Part shown: positions 1 to 7,232 of the stretch, piece after piece
Position numbering within the stretch: the stretch's first letter is position 1
Layout of the letters: each line of letters begins with the position of its first letter
Assembly: GCA_002405525.1 (NCBI GenBank)
Contig: DHLY01000047.1
Location: 1 to 19,129, forward strand
Source of the DNA: Proteobacteria bacterium UBA4656
Lineage (GTDB): Bacteria; Pseudomonadota; Gammaproteobacteria; Xanthomonadales; Ahniellaceae
Length of the DNA: 19,129 bases
Direction: 5' to 3'
Notes under the pieces: model-generated
What the model saw: only the letters and a program-made list of their open reading frames with translations
Told to the model about the DNA's origin: nothing
Databases searched by the model: none
Position numbers and translations under genes: made by a program

Positions 1-54
1 GGTTTTGTTTCGTAAGGGTTCGAGACGCTCGTAGCGCTCCTGGTGCGACACCAT
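1..54 (-). CDS. Possible truncated N-terminal reading frame at left edge, function unknown
   Basis: A minus-strand frame starts at an ATG at 54 and runs off the left edge as MVSHQERYERLEPLRNKT. The same frame stays open upstream to a TAA at 124-126, and that upstream part reads through a CPNC pair that could be half of a zinc ribbon, so the true start could lie further upstream if a non-ATG start is used. I do not recognise the family. Composition here is about 52% GC over 1-120 by hand count, far below the rest of the window. No convincing Shine-Dalgarno sequence precedes the ATG. It could be the start of a real gene, a decayed mobile-element fragment, or chance; the sequence beyond base 1 decides. 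Confidence 0.3.
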   Translation of the reverse strand, partial: MVSHQERYERLEPLRNKT

Positions 55-288
55 GCCGTTTTGTATAATGAGCTCTCGAAGCAAAGGCTGTGCGCAATTC
101 GGACACGCTAATGCATCAGTGGGTTACGGGCGAAACCGGCCCGAACGGATAGAAGGTGGTCCTGGGCAACCGGGCATCGGAAACCAGCCGCCCTGTCGAG
201 CAACAGCCACCGCAGGTGGAGGTTGACAACGAACGGCACATAGAAGGAGCGCCGCGTGCAGCGCGACCGGAGTGCCGCAACCTCGAAA

Positions 289-315
289 GCATCGCGGCGC
301 GCGCGGCGCTCCCAC
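289..315 (-). repeat. Solo REP-like element
   Basis: Read on the minus strand this begins GTGGGAGCGCCGCGCGC and continues into GCCGCGATGC. The 17-base core (299-315) is identical to 7182-7198, just downstream of the SRPBCC gene. GTGGGAGCG is also how the arms of the two REP pairs in this window (13494-13589 and 16177-16258) begin, allowing for small changes. This is the style of intergenic repeat common in Xanthomonadaceae and pseudomonads. It is a single copy here with no facing partner visible. Confidence 0.5.
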
Positions 316-333
316 GACACCACCTCTCCCGCC

Positions 334-415
334 GGGCCTTGGGCTCTGGGCCCTCCACCCTCGGCTCTATGCGCTCAGCGCGCTGCGCTTTCCGCGGGCC
401 CCAGGCCTGAGGCTC
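334..415. terminator. Imperfect hairpin downstream of the PEBP gene
   Basis: Arms at 334-353 and 396-415 can pair: a perfect GGGCCC inner block, then mostly paired bases including G-U wobbles. The loop of about 42 bases itself holds small GC palindromes. It lies just past the stop of the minus-strand PEBP gene, where a terminator is expected, but there is no T-run on the minus strand, so it may equally be an intergenic repeat. Confidence 0.3.
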
Positions 416-418
416 GAA

Positions 419-1030
419 TCAACACAACGCGGGATTGAGCGTGTACGTTCCATACGTCGACGCCTCGTCCAGCACGTGACCGCGCATTGCGCGGTGCAGG
501 TCGGCGGCATCGAAGGCTTCGGGCAGGTCCAGGCGCTCGACGTCGAGCGCGAACAGCCGGAAGTGGTAGCGGTGCACCAGCGCATCGTTCCACGGCGGGC
601 AGGGGCCGTCGTAGCCGAAGTAGGTGCCGTCGCCCATGAAACCGCCGTAGTCGTTCACGCCCTGGCGCGATCCGGCCGGGCCCGGCGGATCCTTGCGGCC
701 GCCCTTCACCACGCCGTCGGCGCAGGAACCCGCGGCGATCTGCGTGACGTTCGCGGGGATGTCGGCCATCACCCAGTGGATGAACTCCTGCCGCGGCATG
801 TCGGCGGGCAGGGTGTGTGCGGCCTGGTTGATGTGGTCGAACACCGTGGGCACGTCGGAATCGACGCAGATCAGCGCGAACGACCGGGTGCCCGCCGGAA
901 CGCCGGTCCAGGCAAGGTGCGGATTGCGATTGGACGACAGCGCCATCGGTGCTCCGTCGCCCGGGCGGCCGAATGCGAACTCGGCGGGGATCGGCTGGCC
1001 GTGGGCGAAGGAATCGCTGCGGATCTTCAT
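419..1030 (-). CDS. YbhB/YbcL-type Raf kinase inhibitor-like protein (PEBP family)
   Basis: A 203-residue protein of the phosphatidylethanolamine-binding protein family, bacterial YbhB/YbcL branch. Visible family features are the NPHLAW segment (residues 36-41), the DSDVPT ligand-pocket motif (57-62), FIHWVMADIP (83-92), and the YFGYDGPCPPW region followed by HRYHFRLFALD (about 137-163). No signal peptide is seen, so a cytoplasmic location is likely. The physiological ligand of bacterial YbhB proteins is not established. The ATG at 1030 is preceded by GGAG (complement of 1038-1041) at good spacing. The gene starts 21 bases after the TPR-sulfotransferase stop on the same strand, so the two are probably co-transcribed. 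The family assignment is firm; the role is unknown. Confidence 0.93.
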   Translation of the reverse strand: MKIRSDSFAHGQPIPAEFAFGRPGDGAPMALSSNRNPHLAWTGVPAGTRSFALICVDSDVPTVFDHINQAAHTLPADMPRQEFIHWVMADIPANVTQIAAGSCADGVVKGGRKDPPGPAGSRQGVNDYGGFMGDGTYFGYDGPCPPWNDALVHRYHFRLFALDVERLDLPEAFDAADLHRAMRGHVLDEASTYGTYTLNPALC

Positions 1031-1051
1031 CGGCGGACTCCGGTGGGGGAC

Positions 1052-3199
1052 TCAGGACAAGGCGGCAAAGGCGTCGGACAGTGCCGAAGCATAGGCGGCA
1101 TGACGGCCGGCGGGCAGGTGGCGCGGCAGGCCGCCGAGTCCGGTCTCGCGCACGCCGGCGACGGCATCGGCGGCGGGCGCAGGCTCGCCGAGGAAAATCG
1201 CGATGCGGGCCGCGACCGCTGCCGGATCGACCGCTGCCTCGTTGCCCGACACCTCGAGCACGTCGGCGTCGCCGAGCGCGGCGACCACCGCGTCGAGGTG
1301 CGCGCCCATCCGCGCCATCCGCCCGGCCGCGCCCTCGAGGTCGCCGTCGGCGCAGCACCAGCCCGGCGCGCAGCCGTAGGCCAGCCAGTTGAGGAAGGCG
1401 TCGCGCGGATCGCGCCGGACGACGATGGCGCGCAGGCGGCCGAAGGCAGCCCGCGCGATCGGCACTGCGCGCGCATCCAGCACCGGCACCCAGTCGACGA
1501 GCTTGGCGTCCGGCGGCACGCCGCGGCGCTCCAGCGGCCGCGCGTACTTGCGCGCGAACAGGCGCGCGAGGTCGGCATCCACCGCGCTGCGCGCCTCGTC
1601 GGGCGTGAAGCCGTCGGTCCGCGGATGGCCGCCGAAGCGGTCGGCCAGCAGGTGCACGCCGGGAACGGTGGCCGCGAGCAGGCGGGCGACGGTTTCCACG
1701 CCGGCGCCCGGCAGCCCCAGCAGCAGAGCGGCGGGCACGCGCGCGCCATCGACCGGCGTGATCCGGCTGGCGGATGCCGACTCGGCCGCGATCGCCGCAC
1801 GGACCGGCGGCCGGAGGTCGGGCAGCAGCGCGGCGCCCGATGCGCGATGGCCGTCGCGCCAGGCATCGATGGCGAACGAGGTCCGGCCCAGCGCGTCGCG
1901 CGCCGCGCCCAGCACCATCGCGCGCAAACGCCGCTGCGCGGGGTTGAGGGCCTCAGGGTCGAGGCTCTCGGCATGCGCGGCGGCGCGCTCCGGATCGCCC
2001 TCGCGCAGCGCGGCGCGCGCCAGCAGCAGCCGCGCCCCGGGATGTTGCGCGTCGCGCGCCAGCAGGGCTTCGGCCTCCGCCCTCGCCTCCTCGAAACGGC
2101 CGGTGAGTTCGAGCAGGGCGGCGAGCCCGGCGCGCGCGGCACGATCGTCGGGATTGCGGTAAAGCACGAAGCGCCACGCCTCGCGCGCTTCGTCGGCCAG
2201 CCCGGCCTCGGCGCAGCAGGTGGCCAGCGCGTGCCGCGCCTCGAGGTCGTCCGGCAGCAGGCGCACCGCCTCGCGCCAGGCGCCGATCGCCTCGCGCAGC
2301 AGATTCAGCCGCATCAGGCACCAGCCGAGCGCGGCGATCACGCGTGGCTGACCGGGGTGGGCCTGCAGCGCGTCGCGGTAGAACGTGGTCGCGCGGCCGA
2401 AATCGCCGCGGGCGCGGAACACATCGCCCATCATGGCCAGCGCCGGCGCGCGCTGCTCCGGCACCGCCAGCAGCTGGTCGAGGTGCGGGCGCGCTTCATC
2501 GAAGCGCTTGCCCAGCAGCAGCGCCTCGGCCAGCACCACGCGCGCGGCGTGGAAGTCCGGCTTCAACCGCAGCGCGTTGCCGAGCGCCTGCTCGGCGAAC
2601 GCGGTCATGCCCTTGCTGAGGTAGGCGCGGCCGAGGCTGGCCTGCGGTGCGGGGTCGTCGGGGAACAGCTCCGCGGCGCGGGTCAGGTACTGGATGGCGC
2701 CGTCGGTGTCGCCCTGCATCAGGCGCAGGTTGCCTTGCCCGACCAGCACGTCGGCGCGGTCGGCGCCGGTCCGGTCGGCGAGCTTGAAGTTCTCGTCCGC
2801 GCGCGCACGGTCGCCCTGCAGCAGGGCGATCTGCGCCAGCGCACCGTAAGCACCGGCCAGGTTCGGGTCCAGCCGCAGCGCGGTCTCGAAGTCGGCCCGC
2901 GCGGCGTCCAGCAGGCGGGCATGCATCTCGATGCCGCCCAGCGTCATGTAGTAGGGCGCGCGGTCCGGCGCGAGTTCGATCGCGCGGCGCACCAGTTCGA
3001 GCGCCTCGCGCGCATCGCCGCGCTGACGACGCACCATGCCGAGCAGGTGCAGGGTTTCGGGATCGTCCGGATTGAAGGTCAGCAGTTCGCGGTAGCGCTG
3101 CTCGGCCTCCTCCAGCCTGCCTTGTTGGTGCAGTTCGACGATCTCTTCCAGCATGGCGGTGGCGCGGGCGGGCCCGCGGTCTCGAGAAGGGGCCGGCAT
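1052..3199 (-). CDS. TPR-repeat protein with C-terminal sulfotransferase-like domain
   Basis: A 715-residue protein if started at 3199. A start at the second Met (3154, reading MLEEIVELHQQG) begins exactly at the first TPR helix and is equally plausible; neither has a strong ribosome-binding site. Residues about 16-430 are a long series of tetratricopeptide helices with typical A/G/Y/P spacing (for example GAYGALAQIALLQGD and LGRAYLSKG). From about 490 the sequence resembles the sulfotransferase domain common in bacterial TPR-sulfotransferases: a GLPGAGVETVARLL loop at about 495-508 in place of the usual GxPRSGTT PAPS loop, and a well-kept RRDPRDAFLNW 3'-phosphate-binding segment at about 595-605. 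No signal peptide is seen. The degenerate loop makes enzymatic activity uncertain; the protein may be a scaffold. It is followed by the PEBP gene after 21 bases. Confidence 0.88.
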   Translation of the reverse strand: MPAPSRDRGPARATAMLEEIVELHQQGRLEEAEQRYRELLTFNPDDPETLHLLGMVRRQRGDAREALELVRRAIELAPDRAPYYMTLGGIEMHARLLDAARADFETALRLDPNLAGAYGALAQIALLQGDRARADENFKLADRTGADRADVLVGQGNLRLMQGDTDGAIQYLTRAAELFPDDPAPQASLGRAYLSKGMTAFAEQALGNALRLKPDFHAARVVLAEALLLGKRFDEARPHLDQLLAVPEQRAPALAMMGDVFRARGDFGRATTFYRDALQAHPGQPRVIAALGWCLMRLNLLREAIGAWREAVRLLPDDLEARHALATCCAEAGLADEAREAWRFVLYRNPDDRAARAGLAALLELTGRFEEARAEAEALLARDAQHPGARLLLARAALREGDPERAAAHAESLDPEALNPAQRRLRAMVLGAARDALGRTSFAIDAWRDGHRASGAALLPDLRPPVRAAIAAESASASRITPVDGARVPAALLLGLPGAGVETVARLLAATVPGVHLLADRFGGHPRTDGFTPDEARSAVDADLARLFARKYARPLERRGVPPDAKLVDWVPVLDARAVPIARAAFGRLRAIVVRRDPRDAFLNWLAYGCAPGWCCADGDLEGAAGRMARMGAHLDAVVAALGDADVLEVSGNEAAVDPAAVAARIAIFLGEPAPAADAVAGVRETGLGGLPRHLPAGRHAAYASALSDAFAALS

Positions 3200-3297
3200 T
3201 GTGCCACCACCGGCCGCTGAACGCCGGGCAACCGGATCGCGCGCGGCGGTCGGCGCGAGCGGCCGTCCCGCGTTGTGGCAGGTGGATCCCCCAACCC

Positions 3298-3302
3298 AGG
3301 AG
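3298..3302 (+). promoter_or_regulatory. Ribosome-binding site that fixes the start of the small exported protein
   Basis: AGGAG lies seven bases upstream of the ATG at 3310. It supports this Met, which begins a signal peptide, over the longer open frame that reaches back to 3199. Confidence 0.7.
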
Positions 3303-3309
3303 TACCGCC

Positions 3310-3636
3310 ATGAAGACCATGATCACCGCCGCCCTGCTCGCCCTGACCGGGCTCGCCGCCGCAGCGCCAGCCGGTGCCCATCCCCAGGCGCGCACCATCG
3401 AGGCCCGCCAGCACGTGCAGGCGCAGCGCATCGGCGCCGGCCTCGCGCAGGGCCAGCTCACCCGCTGCGAGGCCGCGCGGCTGAGCCATCGCGCGGCGCG
3501 CATCGAGGGCCGCGAGCGCGACTATCGCTCGACCCGCGGCCTGCAGCCGGTGGAGCGCCGCGACCTGGACCGGCGCCTCGATGCGCTCTCGCGCGACATC
3601 CGCGAACAACGGCGCGATGGCGACGGGTGCTTCTGA
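3310..3636 (+). CDS. Small exported Arg-rich protein of unknown function
   Basis: A 108-residue protein starting with a clear signal peptide (MKTMITAALLALTGLAAAAP, cleavage probably near AGA-H at about 23), so it is likely periplasmic. The mature part is helical and very charged, with GLAQGQLTRCEAARLSHR and a similar later segment GLQPVERRDLDRRLDALSR. The two look like paired helix-turn-helix units, each with a short Gly-containing turn followed by an RE/LD-type helix. Small exported proteins of this style occur in Xanthomonadaceae as uncharacterised proteins; I know no assigned function. Cys occurs in the second helix and at the C-terminal GDGCF, so a disulfide is possible. It is divergent from the TPR-sulfotransferase gene and convergent with the AbgT-family gene, so it is probably monocistronic. 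Confidence 0.75.
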   Translation: MKTMITAALLALTGLAAAAPAGAHPQARTIEARQHVQAQRIGAGLAQGQLTRCEAARLSHRAARIEGRERDYRSTRGLQPVERRDLDRRLDALSRDIREQRRDGDGCF

Positions 3637-3642
3637 AGCGCC

Positions 3643-3674
3643 GGTCAGCGCGCCGCGCCCGCGGCGCGCTGACC
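3643..3674. terminator. Perfect 14-bp hairpin between convergent genes
   Basis: GGTCAGCGCGCCGC at 3643-3656 is exactly complementary to 3661-3674, with a GCCC loop. It starts seven bases after the stop of the small exported protein gene and ends 20 bases before the stop of the convergent AbgT-family gene, so it can serve both. There is no clear T-run, which is common for high-GC genomes, so intrinsic termination is likely but not certain. Confidence 0.65.
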
Positions 3675-3694
3675 GCTGCAGTCGCGGCGTATCG

Positions 3695-5278
3695 TCAGCC
3701 TGTCTGCGACGGGTAGACGTAGCTCGACCCCGGCCCCAACGGCAGTTCCAGCGCGGTCCAGCCAAACAGGAACAGCGACCAGCACACGATGAAGGCCACG
3801 GAGAACGGCAGCATCAGGGCGACCACGGTTCCGATGCCGGTGTTGCGCACGTATTTCTGGCAGAACACCACCACCAGCGGGAAGTACGGCAGCAGCGGGG
3901 TGATGATGTTGGTGCTGGAATCACCGATGCGGTAGGCCGCCTGCGTGAGGTCGGGCGAGATACCCAGCTGCATGAGCATCGGCACGAAGATCGGCGCCAG
4001 CAGGGTCCACTTGGCCGACGCCGAGCCGACCAGCAGGTTCACGCTGGCGGTCAGCAGGGTGATGCCGACCAGGGTCACGCTCACCGGCAGGTTGGCGGCC
4101 TTCAGGAACTCCGCGCCCTCGACCGCCAGCAGCACGCCGAGGTTGGACTGGCTGAACACCCAGATGAACTGCGCGCAGAAGAACACCAGCACCAGGTAAT
4201 AGCCCATGCCGGACATCGCCTTGCTCATGCCGGCGACCACGTCCTTGTGCGAGCGCACGGTGCCGGCGGCGACGCCGTAGACCACGCCCGGGATCAGGAA
4301 CAGGATGAAGATCAGCGGCACGATGGAGCGCATCAGCGGCGCGTCGGCGGCGGTCAGGCCGCCGCCGGTGCCACGCCAGACCGAGCCTTCGGGCAGCGCC
4401 GCCAGCGCGAACACCACGCCGGCCAGCACCATCGACGCGAGGCCGTACCACAGCGCGCTGCGCTCCTTGGGCTGCAGGTCGTCGAACGACGGCATCTGGC
4501 CGGCATCACCGTCGACCTGCGTCGAGCGCACCAGGCGCGGCTCGATCACCCGGTCGGTGAGCAGCCACACCAGCCCGACCACCAGGAAGGAGGAGCAGGC
4601 GGTGAAGTAGAGGTTGTTGACCGGGCTGACGATGTACGCCGGATCGAGGATCTGCGCCGCCGACTGGGAGATGCCCGACAGCAGCGGATCGAGCGGGGTG
4701 GGCAGGAGGAAGGTCGCACTGTAGGCGCCCGAAACCGCGGCGAACGCGGCTGCGATGCCGGCCAGGGGGTGGCGACCGGCGGCATAGAACAACACGCCCG
4801 CCAGCGGGGTCACCAGCACGTAGCCGGCGTCCACCGCGTAGTGCGAGAGAACGGCGACGAAGGCCACCATCGGGGTCAGCAGCGACTTCACCGTCACCTG
4901 CATCAGCGCGCGCAGCACCGCGTTGATGAATCCGGTGTGCTCGGCGATGCCGAGGCCGAGCATCGAGACGAGCACCACGCCGAGCGGCGGGAACGCCGTG
5001 AAGTTGCTGACCATCGCCGACAGGAAGGCGGTGATCGATTCGCCGTCGAGCAGGCTGTTGACCACCAGCGGCGCCTTGCTGCGCGGATCGATCGCCTCCC
5101 AGGCGACGCCGGAAAGCGGCCACGACAGCACCGCGACGATCCCCAGCAGCAGCACGAACAGCAGGGCCGGGTCGGGCAGCCTGTTGCCGATCCGCTCGAT
5201 CGCGTCGAGGACCCGCTGCAGACGGGTGGGCGCCGGTGCGGACGGATCGCCCGGAAGGGCGGCGGGGGTGGCGCTCAT
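3695..5278 (-). CDS. AbgT-family transporter
   Basis: A 527-residue integral inner-membrane protein of the AbgT family (E. coli AbgT imports p-aminobenzoyl-glutamate; the family members YdaH and MtrF have been described as exporters of sulfonamides/p-aminobenzoate). Hydrophobic segments run from about 38 to 505. Family signatures include SHYAVDAGYVLVTPLAG (about 145-161), the hairpin segment NLLVGSASAKWTLLAPIFVP (414-433) and GDSSTNIITPLLPYF (452-466). Length matches the family. The ATG at 5278 is preceded by AGGA (complement of 5285-5288); the open frame extends far upstream but that part is not family-like. No abgA/abgB amidohydrolase genes are adjacent, so substrate and direction (uptake or efflux) cannot be inferred from context. 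Confidence 0.93.
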   Translation of the reverse strand: MSATPAALPGDPSAPAPTRLQRVLDAIERIGNRLPDPALLFVLLLGIVAVLSWPLSGVAWEAIDPRSKAPLVVNSLLDGESITAFLSAMVSNFTAFPPLGVVLVSMLGLGIAEHTGFINAVLRALMQVTVKSLLTPMVAFVAVLSHYAVDAGYVLVTPLAGVLFYAAGRHPLAGIAAAFAAVSGAYSATFLLPTPLDPLLSGISQSAAQILDPAYIVSPVNNLYFTACSSFLVVGLVWLLTDRVIEPRLVRSTQVDGDAGQMPSFDDLQPKERSALWYGLASMVLAGVVFALAALPEGSVWRGTGGGLTAADAPLMRSIVPLIFILFLIPGVVYGVAAGTVRSHKDVVAGMSKAMSGMGYYLVLVFFCAQFIWVFSQSNLGVLLAVEGAEFLKAANLPVSVTLVGITLLTASVNLLVGSASAKWTLLAPIFVPMLMQLGISPDLTQAAYRIGDSSTNIITPLLPYFPLVVVFCQKYVRNTGIGTVVALMLPFSVAFIVCWSLFLFGWTALELPLGPGSSYVYPSQTG

Positions 5279-5391
5279 GGGCGTTCCTGGCGTGGCCTCG
5301 TCGGGCGCCGACCATCCCCAGCCGCGCGTGAGGGTTTCGTGAGGCCAGCCGCAGCCCCTACACTGGAACGCCGCCGCGACGGCTTCCGCCC
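5279..5391. promoter_or_regulatory. Divergent intergenic region
   Basis: This 113-base gap separates two divergent genes and must hold their 5' signals. On the plus strand TACACT (5359-5364) is a possible -10 with a weak TTTCGT (5335-5340) at 18 bases spacing. AGGA for the minus-strand transporter is the complement of 5285-5288. No operator-like repeat stands out. Confidence 0.35.
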
Positions 5392-6066
5392 ATGTGCCTC
5401 GCCCGCTGCCCGATCCTGCTGGCCGCCGCGCTGTTCGCGGCCTGCGCCCCGATCGCCCCGGCCCCGGACCCGACCGCACGGGTGGTCGCCGCCCTCGCCG
5501 GCGGATGGAACAACAGCGCCCAGTACGCGGCCGCGCCGGCGGCGCTGAAGGTGCCGCCGAGCGTCGACGGCGATTGGCTGGACCTGCAGCACGCGAGCTT
5601 CCACCGCGTGGACGCGCCGCGCATCGGTCCCCGGGTGCTCTACCTCGAATGGCGCCGCGGCGGCCCGTCCGGCGAGGTTTCGCGCCAGCGCATCTGGTCG
5701 TTCCGCACCGACGCCGACGGTTCGCTGCGCATGGATTTCTTCGCCTTCGTCGACGGCGCGCCGTGGGTGGGCCGCGGCGCCGAGCCCGGCGCCTTCGCTG
5801 CGCTCGACCGCGACGCCCTGCGCGGCTACGACGCGGCCTGCGCGCTGCGCTTCGCGATCGGCGCGGATGGCGCCTTCGTAGGCCGGATCGGCAGCGACGA
5901 ATGCTCGCTGGTAGCGGCCTCGGGCCGGCGCATGGGGATCGACGCCACCGTATCACTGGCGGCCGATGGCACGCTGGCGTACCGCGAATCGGGCCGTCTC
6001 GAGGATGGCCGCTATGCGTTCCGAGTGCCGCCGTCCCAGCCCTACCGCTTCCGCCGGGCGCCGTGA
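5392..6066 (+). CDS. CpcT/CpeT-like lipoprotein
   Basis: A 224-residue protein with a lipoprotein signal: a short hydrophobic stretch ending in LFAAC, with the lipidated Cys at residue 18, so it is likely anchored in the envelope. The mature part resembles the CpcT/CpeT fold family: a VVAALAGGWNNSAQ start (about 31-44), then a WLDLQHASFHR strand, VLYLEWRR, and RQRIWSFRTDADG leading into LRMDFFAFVDG. In cyanobacteria this family includes phycobiliprotein lyases; homologues in non-photosynthetic proteobacteria are of unknown role, so no lyase activity should be assumed. No strong ribosome-binding site is visible before the ATG at 5392. The next gene starts 74 bases downstream on the same strand and could be co-transcribed. 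Confidence 0.75.
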   Translation: MCLARCPILLAAALFAACAPIAPAPDPTARVVAALAGGWNNSAQYAAAPAALKVPPSVDGDWLDLQHASFHRVDAPRIGPRVLYLEWRRGGPSGEVSRQRIWSFRTDADGSLRMDFFAFVDGAPWVGRGAEPGAFAALDRDALRGYDAACALRFAIGADGAFVGRIGSDECSLVAASGRRMGIDATVSLAADGTLAYRESGRLEDGRYAFRVPPSQPYRFRRAP

Positions 6067-6140
6067 CCGACGCCCATGCGCCGCGGCGGCGCCGGCGCTA
6101 GCATCGGCCGTGCAGGAAACGTCACCGGGGAGGGTGCGCG

Positions 6141-7181
6141 ATGCGTTTGCTCAAGGTCCTGTTTTTCGGCGTGGCGATCCTGCTGGTGACCGCGATCGGC
6201 GTCGCCTTCGTCCTGCCCTCGCGGGTCGCCACCGAACGCAGCGTGGTGATCGACCGCCCGCCGTCGATGGTGCATGCGGTGGTCGATTCTTTCGCCCTGT
6301 TCAACCGCTGGTCGCCCTGGGCCGACCTCGACCCGAAGACGCGATACACCTACGAAGGCCCCGAACGCGGCGTGGGTGCCGCGATGGCCTGGGCCAGCGA
6401 CGATCCCAGCGTGGGCAGCGGCAGGCAGACCATCACCGCCTCGGTGGCGCCGGAGCGCGTCGAGACCGCGCTCGACTTCGGCGACTTCGGCACCTCCGAG
6501 GCGGCGCTGGCGATCACGTCCGACGGCGACGGCTCGAAGGTCACCTGGCGCTTCGAGACCGAACTGCCGATCACGCTGGACGGCAAGTTCTTCTTCGGCG
6601 TGCTGGGCCGCTGGTTCGGCCTGACCATGGCCGATGCGATCGGCGCCGATTACGACAAGGGTCTCGGCAAGCTCAAGGCGCTGCTGGAAGGCATGCCGCG
6701 CGCCGACATCGAGGGCCTTCAGGCCGTGGTGCAGGATGTGGCCGCGCAGCCCGCCTACGAGGTGCCGGGGCTGTCGTCGGGCACCGACGGCGCGTCGTCG
6801 AGCGCGGTACTGGGCGCGGCCTACGGCGAGATCGTGGCGCTGGCGCAGGCCAGCAATCTCAAGCTCGCCGGCCCGCCGTACACGGTGATCCGCGGCCATA
6901 CCGGCGATCAATGGCGCTTCGACGCCGGCATCCCGGTCGATCGCAACGACGCGCCGCCTTCAGGACGCCTGCAAGCCGCGCAGACCTTCGCCGGGCGGGC
7001 GGCAGACTTCCGCCACCTCGGGTCCTACGACACGCTCGGACAGACGCATGCGAAAGCCGAGGCCTGGCTCGCCACTCGCGGACTCGCTGCCGGCGAGCCG
7101 CGGATGGAGATCTATGTCAGTGATCCGATGACCACGCCGGTCGAGCAGGTGGTCACCCTGGTGCGGATTCCAGTTCGGTAG
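6141..7181 (+). CDS. Membrane-anchored SRPBCC protein with C-terminal GyrI-like domain
   Basis: A 346-residue protein. Residues about 4-26 form one N-terminal membrane segment or uncleaved signal. Residues about 30-180 match the SRPBCC (polyketide cyclase/START-like) pattern: ERSVVIDRPPSMVHAVVDSF, then FNRWSPWADLDP, VTWRFETE and GLTMADAIGADYDKGLGKLK. Residues about 205-345 look like a GyrI/SOUL-type effector-binding domain, with LGAAYGEIVALAQ, GPPYTVIRGH, AGIPVDR, and the C-terminal EIYVSDP leading to the end. Both domains bind small hydrophobic or drug-like ligands in other proteins, so a ligand-binding role at the periplasmic face of the membrane is inferred. The start at 6141 has a strong GGGGAGGG (6127-6134) six bases upstream. 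The actual ligand is unknown. Confidence 0.87.
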   Translation: MRLLKVLFFGVAILLVTAIGVAFVLPSRVATERSVVIDRPPSMVHAVVDSFALFNRWSPWADLDPKTRYTYEGPERGVGAAMAWASDDPSVGSGRQTITASVAPERVETALDFGDFGTSEAALAITSDGDGSKVTWRFETELPITLDGKFFFGVLGRWFGLTMADAIGADYDKGLGKLKALLEGMPRADIEGLQAVVQDVAAQPAYEVPGLSSGTDGASSSAVLGAAYGEIVALAQASNLKLAGPPYTVIRGHTGDQWRFDAGIPVDRNDAPPSGRLQAAQTFAGRAADFRHLGSYDTLGQTHAKAEAWLATRGLAAGEPRMEIYVSDPMTTPVEQVVTLVRIPVR

Positions 7182-7198
7182 GCGCGCGGCGCTCCCAC
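7182..7198 (-). repeat. REP-like motif, copy of 299-315
   Basis: GCGCGCGGCGCTCCCAC on the plus strand directly follows the SRPBCC stop codon and is identical over 17 bases to 299-315. It lies in the 51-base gap between two convergent genes, a typical place for REP elements, and may add to 3'-end structure. The rest of that gap holds nothing I can name. Confidence 0.45.
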
Positions 7199-7232
7199 CC
7201 CGCCTCGGGCCGGATCGCGAGACCGGGGCAGG

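Larger units (their letters stand above)
55..418. other. Gene-poor interval with REP-like motif and hairpin
   Basis: No convincing gene is visible between the left-edge frame and the end of the PEBP gene. The stretch holds a TATAAT hexamer at 64-69 without a good -35 partner, a REP-like GTGGGAGCGCC motif read on the minus strand at 289-315, and an imperfect hairpin at 334-415. The short open frames across it disagree with each other, lack ribosome-binding sites and partly translate the repeat, so I leave them out. Confidence 0.5.

Noticed and set aside
272..3220. 982-codon plus-strand open frame opposite the TPR-sulfotransferase and PEBP genes
   Set aside because: Its translation is His/Arg/Gln/Gly-rich low-complexity sequence without any domain, as expected for the antisense of very GC-rich coding DNA; both genes on the other strand are clear families.
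3581..5548. 655-codon plus-strand open frame opposite the AbgT-family gene
   Set aside because: Antisense artefact: low-complexity His/Gln/Arg/Asp composition, no domain, no ribosome-binding site, and it overlaps a well-supported transporter gene.
5279..5956. N-terminal extension of the AbgT-family protein by 226 codons
   Set aside because: The extension is Arg/Pro-rich, antisense to the CpcT/CpeT-like gene, and unlike the family; a good ribosome-binding site supports 5278.
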